From: Nitrosarchaeum sp.
GTDB lineage: Archaea; Thermoproteota; Nitrososphaeria; Nitrososphaerales; Nitrosopumilaceae
DNA length: 64,000 nucleotides
Reading direction: 5' to 3'
NCBI GenBank assembly: GCA_023265135.1
Contig: JAHFUM010000002.1
Coordinates: 114,300-178,299, forward strand
Part shown: positions 33,883 through 43,257 of the stretch, piece after piece
Position numbering within the stretch: position 1 is the first letter of the stretch
Layout of the letters: each line of letters begins with the position of its first letter
Notes under the pieces: generated by a model
What the model was told of the DNA's origin: nothing
Seen by the model: the letters and a program-made list of their open reading frames with translations, nothing else
The model's database searches: none
Program-made: the position numbers and the translations under genes

Positions 33883-34974
33883 CTATTTTACTTCAACAGA
33901 ACCTGCCATCCAAGGATGCACCATGCAAAAGTAATCCTCTTTTCCTGGAGAATTAAATGTAAACTTGAATGATTGTCCTGCATTTAGCATGTTTGAGTCA
34001 AATGTACTGTCTGGTCCATCTTTTGAATTACCTGAAGTCACTGTATGTGCTACATTGTCATTGTTTTCCCAAACTACTGTAGTTCCAACTGAAACTTGAG
34101 CCATTGGAGGATCAAAATATTTCTGTCCGTCTTTTTGAGTTCCTGCCCCAATTGGAATTACCACTTTGACATCCTCTTTTGGTCCTTCTATGATCAAAGT
34201 AGATGTCATCCAAGGATGTACTACACACATGTATTCATATTCACCAGTTGCTAGTTTGCTTGTATCTAGTGCAAATTTCTCACCCGGGTTGATCATGTTT
34301 GAGTTAAATGTATCACCAAAGTCCACTGAGCTAGTTACAGTGTGAGCTACTGAATCTTTGTTTGTCCATTCCGCCACATTTCCTTTTGGAACATGTGCTA
34401 TATCTGGATCATAATCTGGATTTCCTTGTGTTGACGAACCGTTCAAAATTGTAATTGCAACTATTGGTCCTGTTGACTGGACAGGTTTTTCAGTTTTTTC
34501 CTCTACTATTGGTTCATTGATCATGTAAGTATCGGGACTGACCAATCCAAATGAGAACCACATGATAATTCCTGTAGCACTTGCAAGACAGACAATTATT
34601 CCAACTGGTTTGGCATATTGTGGTTTTTTCATAGTAAGATATGCAATGATTATTGACGGAAATGCAATTGCCATCAAGATTCCTGCTAATGTAATTGTGT
34701 AATTTGATGTGTTCATTGTTAATGCAAATGTTCCAAATCCTAATGCAATTGATATTACAACTAGAGTAGTTGCTTTTGCTCTGTTGCTAGTTGAGATGCC
34801 ACCATCTAAGATTCCTGCTGATAGAAAGATTAGTCCAATAAACATGGTTAGACCTGTCAGTGCATGCATTCCGTCTACAAATGTGTGAGCTACTCCAGCA
34901 TACGATATTGTAACACCTGCTAAGCCTATAGATGTCAATCCCATGCCTGGCATCATGAGGTCCCAATTACTCAT
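33883..34974 (-). CDS. Membrane protein with two plastocyanin-like copper domains
   Basis: 363 residues. Five or so membrane helices occupy about 10-155; an acidic linker (EEKTEKPVQ) leads to two extracellular cupredoxin domains (about 165-260 and 262-363). Each has a type 1 copper site: VAHTVTSS ... CVVHPWM and VAHTVTSG ... CMVHPWM (His, Cys, His, Met). These would carry electrons outside the membrane, as plastocyanins replace cytochrome c in ammonia-oxidising archaea. It is divergent from ctaB by 73 bases, which links it to the terminal oxidase region (inference). Confidence 0.88.
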   Translation of the reverse strand: MSNWDLMMPGMGLTSIGLAGVTISYAGVAHTFVDGMHALTGLTMFIGLIFLSAGILDGGISTSNRAKATTLVVISIALGFGTFALTMNTSNYTITLAGILMAIAFPSIIIAYLTMKKPQYAKPVGIIVCLASATGIIMWFSFGLVSPDTYMINEPIVEEKTEKPVQSTGPIVAITILNGSSTQGNPDYDPDIAHVPKGNVAEWTNKDSVAHTVTSSVDFGDTFNSNMINPGEKFALDTSKLATGEYEYMCVVHPWMTSTLIIEGPKEDVKVVIPIGAGTQKDGQKYFDPPMAQVSVGTTVVWENNDNVAHTVTSGNSKDGPDSTFDSNMLNAGQSFKFTFNSPGKEDYFCMVHPWMAGSVEVK

Positions 34975-35047
34975 TCAAGCTAGCTGTTAGGGCTGATATA
35001 CTTAATTCTTTTGAAATAACACAGATCATCAAAGCCGAATAAATTAA

Positions 35048-35956
35048 ATGGCTTCTGATTTGCATATAGTGAGATTGGGCTTTAAGGAAATAATGGAAAT
35101 ATCCAAACCACGAATTGTTGTTTTACTGGTAATTACCGCAGTGACATCTATGTATGCAGCAAACAAACTAGTTCCAAATACTCCTCAATTGGATTATTGG
35201 GCATATTTGCATATCATTATAGCTGGTGCATTGGCTTCCGCTGGTTCTAGTGCTCTGAATCACTACTATGACAAAGACATTGATCCAAAAATGACGCGAA
35301 CTAGTACTAGACCAATACCTTCTGGCAGAATGACAGCATCACACGTTTTGATTTATGGATTGGTTCTAAGTTGTATTTCTGTAATTTATGGATATTTTGC
35401 ACTAAACGCAGTCTCTGCATTTTTTATCGCACTTGGAATTTTCTCTTATGTCATAATATACACAGTGTGGCTTAAACGACTAAACACATCAAATATTGTA
35501 ATTGGCGGAATTGCCGGCAGCGCTGCATCTTGGGCTGGTTGGTCAGCTGCAACTGGCAGTATGGATTTGTTGGGATTTCTGGTAGGATTTTTGGTATTTG
35601 TATGGACACCATCACACTTTTGGTGTCTTGCAATGAAAATAAAAGATGAATATGCACAAGCCAATATTCCAATGCTTCCAGTTGTAATTGGAATGCAGAG
35701 AACATCAAAATACATCTTGGGAAATACTTTGATTCTACTTCCATACTCTTTGATGCTTTCTGCATTTGGTATGGGAATTGTTTACACTGCAATTGCAGCA
35801 GTATCAGGCGGATTGATGTTGTTGTACCATTACAAACTCACAAAGAATCCTACATCAGAGTTTGCCTGGAAAGCTTACAAAGTAACTGCACCATACCTTA
35901 CAATAATTTTTGTAGCAGTTGCATTAGATGCAGCATTTCATTTCCCATTATTTTAG
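35048..35956 (+). CDS. ctaB: Protoheme IX farnesyltransferase (heme o synthase)
   Basis: UbiA-family membrane prenyltransferase, 302 residues and about nine helices, making heme o for heme-copper oxidase. The first Asp-rich motif is NHYYDKDIDPKMTRTSTRP (about 76-94) followed by IPSGR. The second conserved part (about 195-215) is SHFWCLAMKIKDEYAQANIPM. Length and topology are normal. It is divergent from the double-cupredoxin membrane protein. Confidence 0.95.
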   Translation: MASDLHIVRLGFKEIMEISKPRIVVLLVITAVTSMYAANKLVPNTPQLDYWAYLHIIIAGALASAGSSALNHYYDKDIDPKMTRTSTRPIPSGRMTASHVLIYGLVLSCISVIYGYFALNAVSAFFIALGIFSYVIIYTVWLKRLNTSNIVIGGIAGSAASWAGWSAATGSMDLLGFLVGFLVFVWTPSHFWCLAMKIKDEYAQANIPMLPVVIGMQRTSKYILGNTLILLPYSLMLSAFGMGIVYTAIAAVSGGLMLLYHYKLTKNPTSEFAWKAYKVTAPYLTIIFVAVALDAAFHFPLF

Positions 35957-35964
35957 AAATCTAA

Positions 35965-36261
35965 TTATTTTTCAAAACCAGGAAAACTAGCCTCATAGTC
36001 TTTTTCCATCATCTCTTGATTCTGCTCATCAACTATGTCTATTTCCTCTTTTATTGTGACTACCTCTATTCTGCGTGCATCTTTTGTTATCCATGCAACT
36101 TTGATCAATCCCAAAATTTCCAGATCAAGTAGTACTTTGTTAAATTTGTCTTCTGTAATAATCATCCCGTCTTTTGTTATAGCTTTGTATAACTCAGAGT
36201 CCGTAAGGGCATTTGCTTCCATGATTTTTTCATGAATGATATTTTTTAGTGGAATTGCCAT
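35965..36261 (-). CDS. Winged-helix-like hypothetical protein, 98 aa
   Basis: The pattern NALTDSELYKAITKDGMIITEDKFNKVLLDLEILGLIKV fits one winged helix (helices plus a wing strand), followed by an acidic, likely disordered C-terminus (about 75-98). It starts two bases after the cdc48 stop, so it is probably co-transcribed with it. It may be a DNA- or protein-binding adaptor. No family name can be given with assurance. Confidence 0.65.
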   Translation of the reverse strand: MAIPLKNIIHEKIMEANALTDSELYKAITKDGMIITEDKFNKVLLDLEILGLIKVAWITKDARRIEVVTIKEEIDIVDEQNQEMMEKDYEASFPGFEK

Positions 36262-36263
36262 TT

Positions 36264-38432
36264 CTATCCGTAAAATGATTTATCTCCTGACTTGGGTACC
36301 ACGTTAGATATACTTTCTCTTACTAAATTATACCATTGATCAACCTCTTTGGTGATTGATGGTTTAATCTGTTTCATGCCGCTTGCAAAATCCAAGCTGG
36401 AAATTTTTGCAGAGTTATTCCTCATTGCTTGAACTGCTGCTTCTCTGCAGAGTGCCGCCAAATCTGCCCCAGTATAGTTCTGAGTGGTAACTGCTATCTC
36501 TTCTAATTTAACATCTCCAGATAATGGCATCTTTTTTGTCAGAATTTTGATAATCTCTAATCTACCTTTGTCATCTGGTGGTGGAACATAGAGCACTAGA
36601 TCCAATCTTCCTGTTCTTAGCAGGGAATTATCTAATACGTCTGGTCTATTTGTAATTCCTATTACAACTACTCTTGATGATGCCCCATCCTCAATCTCTG
36701 TTAACAGTTGACTTAGAACCGTCTCACCTACTCCGCCTTCTCCTGATTTAAAACGTGCAAGAGAATCAAGCTCATCAAAAATTACAACACACGGAGATGA
36801 TGTTTTTGCCTTTCTGAAAATTTCTCGAACAGCTTTTTCTGATTCACCAATCCACTTTGAAAGAATCTCTGGACCTTTGACCAAAATCATGTTGGCCCCT
36901 GTCTCAGTAGCAAGTGCTCTTGCAAGAAGTGTTTTGCCGCAACCTGGTGGTCCATAGATTAGTGCTCCTTTTGGAGGTCTGATTCCCATCTTGGTAAATT
37001 TGCTTGGCTCTTTCATGGCTACAATTAGATTATCTGTCAATGATTTTTTTATATCATCTAATCCCCCAACATCTTGCCACCAAACTTTTGGTCTTTCTAC
37101 GTAGAATTCTCTCATTGCAGTAGGTATTACTTCATGCATTGCATCGTAGAAATCGATTAATTTTATTTCCATTGATTCTAATACATCTGCTGAAATTTTT
37201 TCAGTTTCAAGATCAATCTCCGGCAGATAACGTCGAATTGATTTTAATGCAGCTTCTCTGCAAAGTGATTTGATATCTGCACCAGTGTATCCGTGTAACT
37301 CTGATGCCAAGTCTTTAAGGTCTACATCATCTGCAACAGGCATTCCTCTTGTGTGAATTATGAGAATTTCTAATCTACCGTCTTCATTTGGAACTGATAT
37401 CTCAAACTCTCTGTCAAATCGTCCTGGTCTTCTAAGTGCAGGATCGATACTTTCTGGTCTGTTAGTTGCCCCAAGAACAATTACATTTCCTCTATCATTT
37501 AGACCATCCATTAGAGCTAACAATTGAGCAACAACTCTTTTTTCTACATCTCCGTAAGCTTCTTCCCTTTTTGGAGCAATGGCATCAATTTCATCAATGA
37601 ATATGATACTTGGAGAATTGTCCTTTGCTTCTTTGAATATGTCTCTTAGCTTTGCTTCTGTCTCACCATAATACTTGTTCATGATTTCAGGACCGTTAAT
37701 TGAAAACATGTTTGCCTCTGATTCGCTTGCAAGAACTTTTGCAATCAATGTTTTACCACAACCTGGAGGACCATACAGCAAGATTCCACTGTGAGGCTCT
37801 ACACCTAACCTTACAAATAACTCTGGATGTTTTAATGGAAGCTCTACAATTTCCCTCATTGATTTTATTTCGTGTCCCAGACCTCCTACTTCCTCGTATG
37901 TGACTCTTGTTTTTCTGTCACCTGCTACCTCTGTAGAGATTGTGAGATTTGTAGCTCTGTCTATTTTGACTATGTGCTTTGGAGATGTCTTGCTAATCTT
38001 AAAGTCCATCGAGTTTCCTAAAATCATTACAGAAATTTCATCTCCATGTGTAATTGGTAATCCTTTCAATCTGTTTTTTACAAAATCTGTAAACTCTTTA
38101 TCGACTGTCACAGAATCATTAACTGGTATTAACACAACTGATTTTGCAATTTTTGATACAGCTTTTCTTATCTTTACAATGTCATTTAATGAAGCTCCGA
38201 CATTTTTTCTTGTCTGTCCATCGATTCTTATTGTTTCTGGAGATTTTTCATCTTCATCTGCTGGCCAAACAACTGCGCAACTTGTTCTTGATCCCATAAC
38301 CTCGATAATATCGCCTGGAGTGACTTTAAGTTGATCCATGGCTTCTGGTCCAATCCTTGCACGCTTTTTGCCAACATCCCTTTGTTTAGCTTCTCCCACT
38401 CGCATTTGCAAAGTATCATCTTTGCGGACCAA
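36264..38432 (-). CDS. cdc48: Cdc48/VCP-like AAA+ ATPase
   Basis: 722 residues. The N domain (about 1-180) has the double-psi-barrel [20 protein letters not shown]1 has Walker [16 protein letters not shown] and Walker [14 protein letters not shown]2 has Walker [16 protein letters not shown] and [11 protein letters not shown], and each has its sensor and arginine-finger residues. It is a hexameric unfoldase that feeds the proteasome and remodels complexes. The aEF-1 beta gene lies eight bases upstream and a winged-helix gene three bases downstream on the same strand, so the group may be one transcript. Confidence 0.95.
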   Translation of the reverse strand: MVRKDDTLQMRVGEAKQRDVGKKRARIGPEAMDQLKVTPGDIIEVMGSRTSCAVVWPADEDEKSPETIRIDGQTRKNVGASLNDIVKIRKAVSKIAKSVVLIPVNDSVTVDKEFTDFVKNRLKGLPITHGDEISVMILGNSMDFKISKTSPKHIVKIDRATNLTISTEVAGDRKTRVTYEEVGGLGHEIKSMREIVELPLKHPELFVRLGVEPHSGILLYGPPGCGKTLIAKVLASESEANMFSINGPEIMNKYYGETEAKLRDIFKEAKDNSPSIIFIDEIDAIAPKREEAYGDVEKRVVAQLLALMDGLNDRGNVIVLGATNRPESIDPALRRPGRFDREFEISVPNEDGRLEILIIHTRGMPVADDVDLKDLASELHGYTGADIKSLCREAALKSIRRYLPEIDLETEKISADVLESMEIKLIDFYDAMHEVIPTAMREFYVERPKVWWQDVGGLDDIKKSLTDNLIVAMKEPSKFTKMGIRPPKGALIYGPPGCGKTLLARALATETGANMILVKGPEILSKWIGESEKAVREIFRKAKTSSPCVVIFDELDSLARFKSGEGGVGETVLSQLLTEIEDGASSRVVVIGITNRPDVLDNSLLRTGRLDLVLYVPPPDDKGRLEIIKILTKKMPLSGDVKLEEIAVTTQNYTGADLAALCREAAVQAMRNNSAKISSLDFASGMKQIKPSITKEVDQWYNLVRESISNVVPKSGDKSFYG

Positions 38433-38440
38433 GTAACCAC

Positions 38441-38722
38441 CTATTTCATGTCTACTGACATTCTACTCATGTTGAGCACTTCAAATTCACTAACTCCCTC
38501 AACAGATTTAACAGAATCTTCTAACGAATCCATCTGACCTTCTTTGTCTTCTAAAACAAATTCTGCTTTCAGAAATTCTATTCCAAATGCCAGTGGTTCT
38601 TTTGCATGTCTTTTCATTTGTATTCCTTCTTTTAATGCCTCTTTGATGTTCTGAGACAATTTATCAAGATCAATATCCATTCCAGTTGGAAGAATTTTAG
38701 TAACTAGTAGCAATTGGGCCAT
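38441..38722 (-). CDS. aef1b: Elongation factor 1-beta (aEF-1 beta)
   Basis: 93-residue guanine nucleotide exchange factor for aEF-1 alpha. Conserved elements are [16 protein letters not shown] near the N-terminus, IKEALKEG, and the central [20 protein letters not shown] with the aEF-1 beta fold. The expected C-terminal [15 protein letters not shown] is present. It lies three bases after the zinc-finger gene, the order found in many archaea. Confidence 0.92.
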   Translation of the reverse strand: MAQLLLVTKILPTGMDIDLDKLSQNIKEALKEGIQMKRHAKEPLAFGIEFLKAEFVLEDKEGQMDSLEDSVKSVEGVSEFEVLNMSRMSVDMK

Positions 38723-38725
38723 TTT

Positions 38726-38905
38726 CTAAGGTCCTTGAAATTTACAAGAATCACAAGTGTATGTTTTTGCGGATTCTCTGCAACTTTCACATCTCCATAT
38801 TAATTTCTCACCGCAATTTGGGCAATTGAATTTTACACATTTATCGTTAGGCATAATATGTCGGTGACAGCAACTGCATATTGGTAACGAAATAGTTGAT
38901 GACAT
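38726..38905 (-). CDS. Small zinc-finger protein (HVO_2753-like)
   Basis: 59 residues from the ATG at 38905; an earlier ATG at 38929 adds eight poor residues. Four CxxC-type knuckles are seen: CSCCHRH, CPNCGEK, CESC and CDSCKF. They form two zinc sites, as in the archaeal HVO_2753 family that sits upstream of aEF-1 beta. Both the size and the gene neighbourhood match. The role in the cell is not well known; a link to translation is inferred from context. Confidence 0.85.
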   Translation of the reverse strand: MSSTISLPICSCCHRHIMPNDKCVKFNCPNCGEKLIWRCESCRESAKTYTCDSCKFQGP

Positions 38906-38957
38906 GCCACAACTTTCGGTAAACATCATTTATATCTTGCTTAGGATTTATACACCT

Positions 38958-40094
38958 TCAACTCAAGAGTTTTTTAAATTCTCCGCCAATCAAGGCTTGA
39001 GCTGTTTTGAGCGAACCTTTGATCCCAAGTAATTTTACAATGGACCCTGTATGAAAGTCAAAATCCTCTTTTTCGGAAATCTCTTTTACCATCTCAGGTG
39101 TCACTGATTCAAATAATTTATTGATAGTGCTGTTGTCTAATCTTTCTAAAATTTTTCTTGCAAATATCTGCTTTTCAAATTCATTTCCAAATTTTGCTGT
39201 CCATCTTTTTTGATACTCTTCTAAATCTGTTTTGTCTTTTGACTCTAAAAATTTCGAGATTGCTTGCCCTGCATACAGTCCTCCCATCCCACTAGAGTAA
39301 ATTCCTCCTGCTGTGGTTGGTTTTGCTTGTCCTGCTGCATCTCCAATTATTACAATTTTTCCTTCGTTAAATTTGTTGATTGGTCCTTTGATCCAAATTG
39401 GTGCATAAATTTTTCTAATTGTTGAATATTTTCCCATTATTTCAAGAAATTTTTCTATCGCATCTGCCGCATTGATTCCTTTTCCTGCCACTCCGATCTT
39501 TCCCTTACCTTCATTGGAAGGAATAATCCATGCAAAAAATCCAGGATATTTTTCCTGATCAAAAAATACTTCGACTTTTCCTTTCTTTATCCAATCAGCG
39601 TAAATTTCGTATTGTGCAGATGATAAAATTCCGGTTCTGTCTTTATGGATAAGAGATGATACTCCTCTTGCATCGACAAAAATTTTGCATTCAACTTCAC
39701 CCTCACTGGTTCTTACTCCGGCGTCTGTTAATTCTTGAAAACTAGTTCTCACTTTGATTATAGCACCATTTTTTTGAGCTTGATGTGCTATTTGTTTGTC
39801 CAACTCTCTTCTGCTAATTTCTGCAACTTTCTGGTTCTTTGAATTTATAGTAAAACTATTTCCATTTGGTGCATGAATTTCTGCAGATTCAATTAAATGC
39901 TCAAAAGTTTTCCTAAATGGAACTATGCCAAGTTCCTCCAGCCCAGCAGTACTGACTAATCCCCCACAGTGTTCAGGTGTACCTATTTCATAATCTTCTT
40001 CAATGACAAGAACACTGTGATTATTGCTGGCGATTTCTCTTGCACAAATTAATCCTGCAATACTTCCACCGGCAATTACTACATCTGAATACAT
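38958..40094 (-). CDS. Geranylgeranyl reductase family flavoprotein
   Basis: 378 residues. The N-terminal FAD motif GGSIAGLICA (about 9-18) is followed by VLVIEEDYEIG. The family signature EHCGGLVS (about 41-48) and the C-terminal FAD-contact IGDAAGQAKPTTAGGIYSSG follow. It probably reduces the double bonds of geranylgeranyl groups in archaeal membrane lipids; the alternative is another isoprenoid substrate. Monocistronic or first gene before the zinc-finger/aEF-1 beta unit, with about 50 bases between. Confidence 0.88.
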   Translation of the reverse strand: MYSDVVIAGGSIAGLICAREIASNNHSVLVIEEDYEIGTPEHCGGLVSTAGLEELGIVPFRKTFEHLIESAEIHAPNGNSFTINSKNQKVAEISRRELDKQIAHQAQKNGAIIKVRTSFQELTDAGVRTSEGEVECKIFVDARGVSSLIHKDRTGILSSAQYEIYADWIKKGKVEVFFDQEKYPGFFAWIIPSNEGKGKIGVAGKGINAADAIEKFLEIMGKYSTIRKIYAPIWIKGPINKFNEGKIVIIGDAAGQAKPTTAGGIYSSGMGGLYAGQAISKFLESKDKTDLEEYQKRWTAKFGNEFEKQIFARKILERLDNSTINKLFESVTPEMVKEISEKEDFDFHTGSIVKLLGIKGSLKTAQALIGGEFKKLLS

Positions 40095-40227
40095 GCATTT
40101 CGTTTCTTTGTCAATTATTTAACTCAAAAGATTACTCACTAATTCAAAATTTCATTTTTTCCACTAGTCTGATTAACAATTCCTTGTTGACTTAATATTA
40201 TTAAGCCTGATTGATCATCAAAATACA

Positions 40228-40608
40228 ATGTCTGGAACATTGAAGGCTACCTCACTTGACCACATCAATATGACTGTAAAAAATTTAGATGAAAGTGTAG
40301 AATTTTACAAAAACCTTTTTGGTTTTGAAATTAAAAAAGAACAGCCAGAAGACAAATCAAAAATTATTGGTAATGACACCATCAAACTCTGTCTTTATGA
40401 ATCTCCTGAGATGAAACCTGAAGGTGCAATTGCCCATTTTGGATTTCATGTGGAAAATTTTGATGAAATTATGGATGTATGCAAGTCACTCGGTGTCAAA
40501 ATATACTATGACGGTCCTATTAAATTTGAAAAATCACGGTCAATTTACATCAGTGATCCAAGCGGATATGATATTGAGCTAAGTGAAGTTCATGGAGGGG
40601 GATTATGA
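40228..40608 (+). CDS. VOC-family (glyoxalase-like) metalloprotein
   Basis: 126 residues made of two beta-alpha-beta-beta-beta modules. The first contains LDHINMTVKNLDESVEFYKNL with His13-type metal ligand; the second contains AHFGFHVENFDEIMD and SIYISDPSGYDIEL with the last Glu ligand. Members isomerise, open rings of, or bind small compounds; no substrate is suggested here. The palindromic CTTAATATTATTAAG at 40191-40205 lies at the right distance for a TATA element. Confidence 0.85.
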   Translation: MSGTLKATSLDHINMTVKNLDESVEFYKNLFGFEIKKEQPEDKSKIIGNDTIKLCLYESPEMKPEGAIAHFGFHVENFDEIMDVCKSLGVKIYYDGPIKFEKSRSIYISDPSGYDIELSEVHGGGL

Positions 40609-40661
40609 TTGACCCAAAGATTATCAATTCGACAAATCACAATTAATAAAATCTCAAAAAA

Positions 40662-41129
40662 TTAGGTTCTAGCTAATTCTGCACTCCCAAACAACACGCT
40701 AAATGATTTACACCAGATCAAGACTTGACTATATTTTTTAAGGTCTGTACCTTCTGGAATTTCATAGTTTTGATTTCCAACACTTGCTTTTAGTTTTCCT
40801 AGATTTACAATGTCCGTAGCTTTGGTGTCTGTTGAGAGATACACGTAGAGGTCAGGACCATTTGTCGATTTAAAATCCTCAAGGCGAAGTATTTCTTTAC
40901 CATCATCCAATAAGAGCACTTTGGAATTTCCTTCAGCATTATGTATTCCATCATTTATGCCCACAAAAGTTCCTGCATAAGATTTAGTGTCTTCCTTCAT
41001 CATCGTGTCTTCCTTCATAGTGACAGGAATTGGCTCATTGATCTGTGTGTTATAAAATAATGGACTGGCAAAAACAATCGAAATTCCGGCAATCGCTGCT
41101 ACAATGGTAGGAATTATGAATTTGTTCAT
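40662..41129 (-). CDS. Secreted DM13-domain protein
   Basis: 155 residues from the ATG at 41129, where a signal anchor begins (MNKFIIPTIVAAIAG). A short repeat-rich linker (MKEDTMMKEDTK) leads to a DM13 domain (about 55-155) with GPDLYVYLS, LGKLKASVGNQNYEIP and the conserved single Cys in LIWCKSFSVLFG. DM13 domains are thought to take part in extracellular redox chemistry. It is divergent from pth2. A frame to 41195 would add non-leader residues and is not preferred. Confidence 0.82.
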   Translation of the reverse strand: MNKFIIPTIVAAIAGISIVFASPLFYNTQINEPIPVTMKEDTMMKEDTKSYAGTFVGINDGIHNAEGNSKVLLLDDGKEILRLEDFKSTNGPDLYVYLSTDTKATDIVNLGKLKASVGNQNYEIPEGTDLKKYSQVLIWCKSFSVLFGSAELART

Positions 41130-41272
41130 ACCAAAAACCCAATAAAATAATATTAAAAGGATTTTCCAAATTATATCCGTCCTTTTGAATTCCATCTTTC
41201 TTTATACATTATTTGACATTGTCTGGCTAAAAAATCAAAAGTTTTTCATCAAGTGTTGTTTTTGATATCTTT

Positions 41273-41626
41273 ATGGGCGATATCAAACAAGTAATCATAA
41301 TTCGAACTGATCTTGATATGGGAAAAGGAAAGATTGCTGCACAAGTAGGTCATGCCTGTGTTCTAGGTGCTGAACATGTTAGAAAATCTCATCCTGAGTG
41401 GTTCAGTAAGTGGTGGGGTGGTCAAGAGAAAGTTGTACTCAAAGTTTCAGGCATTAAAGAATTACAAGAAGTAAAAAGACATGCAATTGATTTGGATCTT
41501 CCTTGGTCTGAAGTCACAGATGCAGGTCATACTCAAATTGCTCCTGGTACAATAACTTGTATTTCTATAGGTCCAGCTCCGGAAAATCTAATTGATAAAA
41601 TAACTGGCAACTTGAAATTGCTCTGA
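41273..41626 (+). CDS. pth2: Peptidyl-tRNA hydrolase (Pth2 type)
   Basis: 117 residues; releases tRNA from peptidyl-tRNA dropped by ribosomes. All family motifs are present: VIIIRTDLDMGKGKIAAQVGHA (read as two parts: the catalytic Lys in MGKGKIAAQ and the His in VGHA), VLKVSG, and the C-terminal VTDAGHTQIAPGTITCISIGP. Length matches archaeal Pth2. Followed on the same strand by the beta-propeller gene at 57 bases. Confidence 0.95.
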   Translation: MGDIKQVIIIRTDLDMGKGKIAAQVGHACVLGAEHVRKSHPEWFSKWWGGQEKVVLKVSGIKELQEVKRHAIDLDLPWSEVTDAGHTQIAPGTITCISIGPAPENLIDKITGNLKLL

Positions 41627-41682
41627 GTTTTCATTACTTTTTCTTGGAATGAGATATAACTCGGCTTGATATTTTTTAAATT

Positions 41683-43257
41683 ATGAAGAAAAAAGGGTTA
41701 ATTCTTGCAGCCTTTTTTGGAACAATAATGTTGACATCTTTGGGTGCTGGTGTGTTTCTTAGGAATACCCCAACACAATCTCCCGATACTGAAATAACTA
41801 CTACGGGCACTCCGGCTGATCATTTCCCTGATTCAAAACGTGCACAATTCTGTGGTTCAGGAAATGCAAAATCGACACCGTTTGTTAAAGAATACACTGT
41901 TCCTACTGTTTGTACAAATCCTTTGGCAATAGTTACAGACCATGATGGAAATGTATGGTTTGCACAAACCAATACTGGTAAACTAGCAAAATTTGATCCT
42001 AATCTAAAATCTTTTACTGAATTTGATAATCCTCTTTGGCCAAAAAATGGTCGCTCCATGATCTGGGGTATTGACTATTCTCCTGACGGTTCACTTTGGT
42101 TCACCGATGAATCTTATGATTCTATCTGGCGATTCTCCATTCAAAATGACAAGTATCAACGAATAGCTTATCCTTCTGAAGGTGATGCACTACCTCAAAA
42201 ATTGAAAGTTGATGGCTCACAAATAGTGATAAATGATTTTACTGGAAACAAAATTACCTTTATGGATCCTAATCAATCTGACAATAGCTTGAGATATCTG
42301 AATCTGCCTTCTCCTGTTAACGGTTCTGTAACGGGCGCTTTTACTATTGATACTAATAAAAATGTCTGGTATACTAATTGGCTTTTCCAACAAGGAGGGG
42401 CTCTGGTAAAATTTGATCAAGAAGGTTATCGCAATTCCATAGCTAACAGTAATACTACTCTTCCATCCCTTGATTACATTCAAGTATTCCAGTTGCCTCT
42501 TGAACTACTTACTCCAAACGGTATTTCTGAATCTAACGGAATGATTTGGATGGCAGACACATCAAGCTCTGCTATCTTTAGCTTTGATCCTACCACTAAA
42601 CAATTTACTCAATATGTTACATCTGATCCAAAAACATCTACATATGGTAACGCTACGGGAATTATCAAAACTCCAATCTCTAGACCATATTGGATTAAAA
42701 CCAATTCTGATGGTCAATTAGTTTTCAATGAACAAACATCAAACAACATTGCAATCATGGATCCAAAATCTGAATCACTGGTAGAATACTTAATTCCATC
42801 AAAAAACCCATCTTGGGCTGACTGTACACCTGATTCAGATTGCGGCTTGGCGCAAATCTTTGATTTTGCAGTGCACGGCGATAAAATCTGGTTTACTGAA
42901 TGGGTCGAAAATAATATCGGCGTAGTTGACACTTCGGTTGCACTTCCATTTGAAATTAAGCTTGACTCTAAAGATATTTCACTTAAGTCAGGCGAATCAA
43001 AGAATTTGTCATTTCTAATTTCTCCACGGCAAGATGTATCTGATGTGTCTTTGATAATGTCAAATCCTCACAGCTTTTTGAATTTGACTTCCAGTGTATC
43101 TGTTCCTTTCCAATTAAGTTCTGATACTCCTACATCCGTGGATGTGACAATTTCTGCATCTGGTGAATCCACTCCTGGAAAATACAAAGTATTGCTAGGA
43201 TCTCAAATTGAAGATGTTTCAGTAAGTAAATTTGTTACAGTGACAATTTTACCGTGA
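41683..43257 (+). CDS. Secreted beta-propeller protein (virginiamycin B lyase-like)
   Basis: 524 residues. A signal peptide (about 1-25) is followed by a seven-blade propeller (about 60-425). Its blades carry the Vgb-type motif, for example AIVTDHDGNVWFAQTNTGKL, GIDYSPDGSLWFTDES and GDKIWFTEWVENNIGVV. The C-terminal 90 residues make an Ig-like domain (KSGESKNLSFLISP). Streptogramin lyase activity is unlikely; such proteins occur in many environmental archaea as surface binding proteins. Its stop overlaps the truD start by four bases (GTGA). Confidence 0.82.
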   Translation: MKKKGLILAAFFGTIMLTSLGAGVFLRNTPTQSPDTEITTTGTPADHFPDSKRAQFCGSGNAKSTPFVKEYTVPTVCTNPLAIVTDHDGNVWFAQTNTGKLAKFDPNLKSFTEFDNPLWPKNGRSMIWGIDYSPDGSLWFTDESYDSIWRFSIQNDKYQRIAYPSEGDALPQKLKVDGSQIVINDFTGNKITFMDPNQSDNSLRYLNLPSPVNGSVTGAFTIDTNKNVWYTNWLFQQGGALVKFDQEGYRNSIANSNTTLPSLDYIQVFQLPLELLTPNGISESNGMIWMADTSSSAIFSFDPTTKQFTQYVTSDPKTSTYGNATGIIKTPISRPYWIKTNSDGQLVFNEQTSNNIAIMDPKSESLVEYLIPSKNPSWADCTPDSDCGLAQIFDFAVHGDKIWFTEWVENNIGVVDTSVALPFEIKLDSKDISLKSGESKNLSFLISPRQDVSDVSLIMSNPHSFLNLTSSVSVPFQLSSDTPTSVDVTISASGESTPGKYKVLLGSQIEDVSVSKFVTVTILP

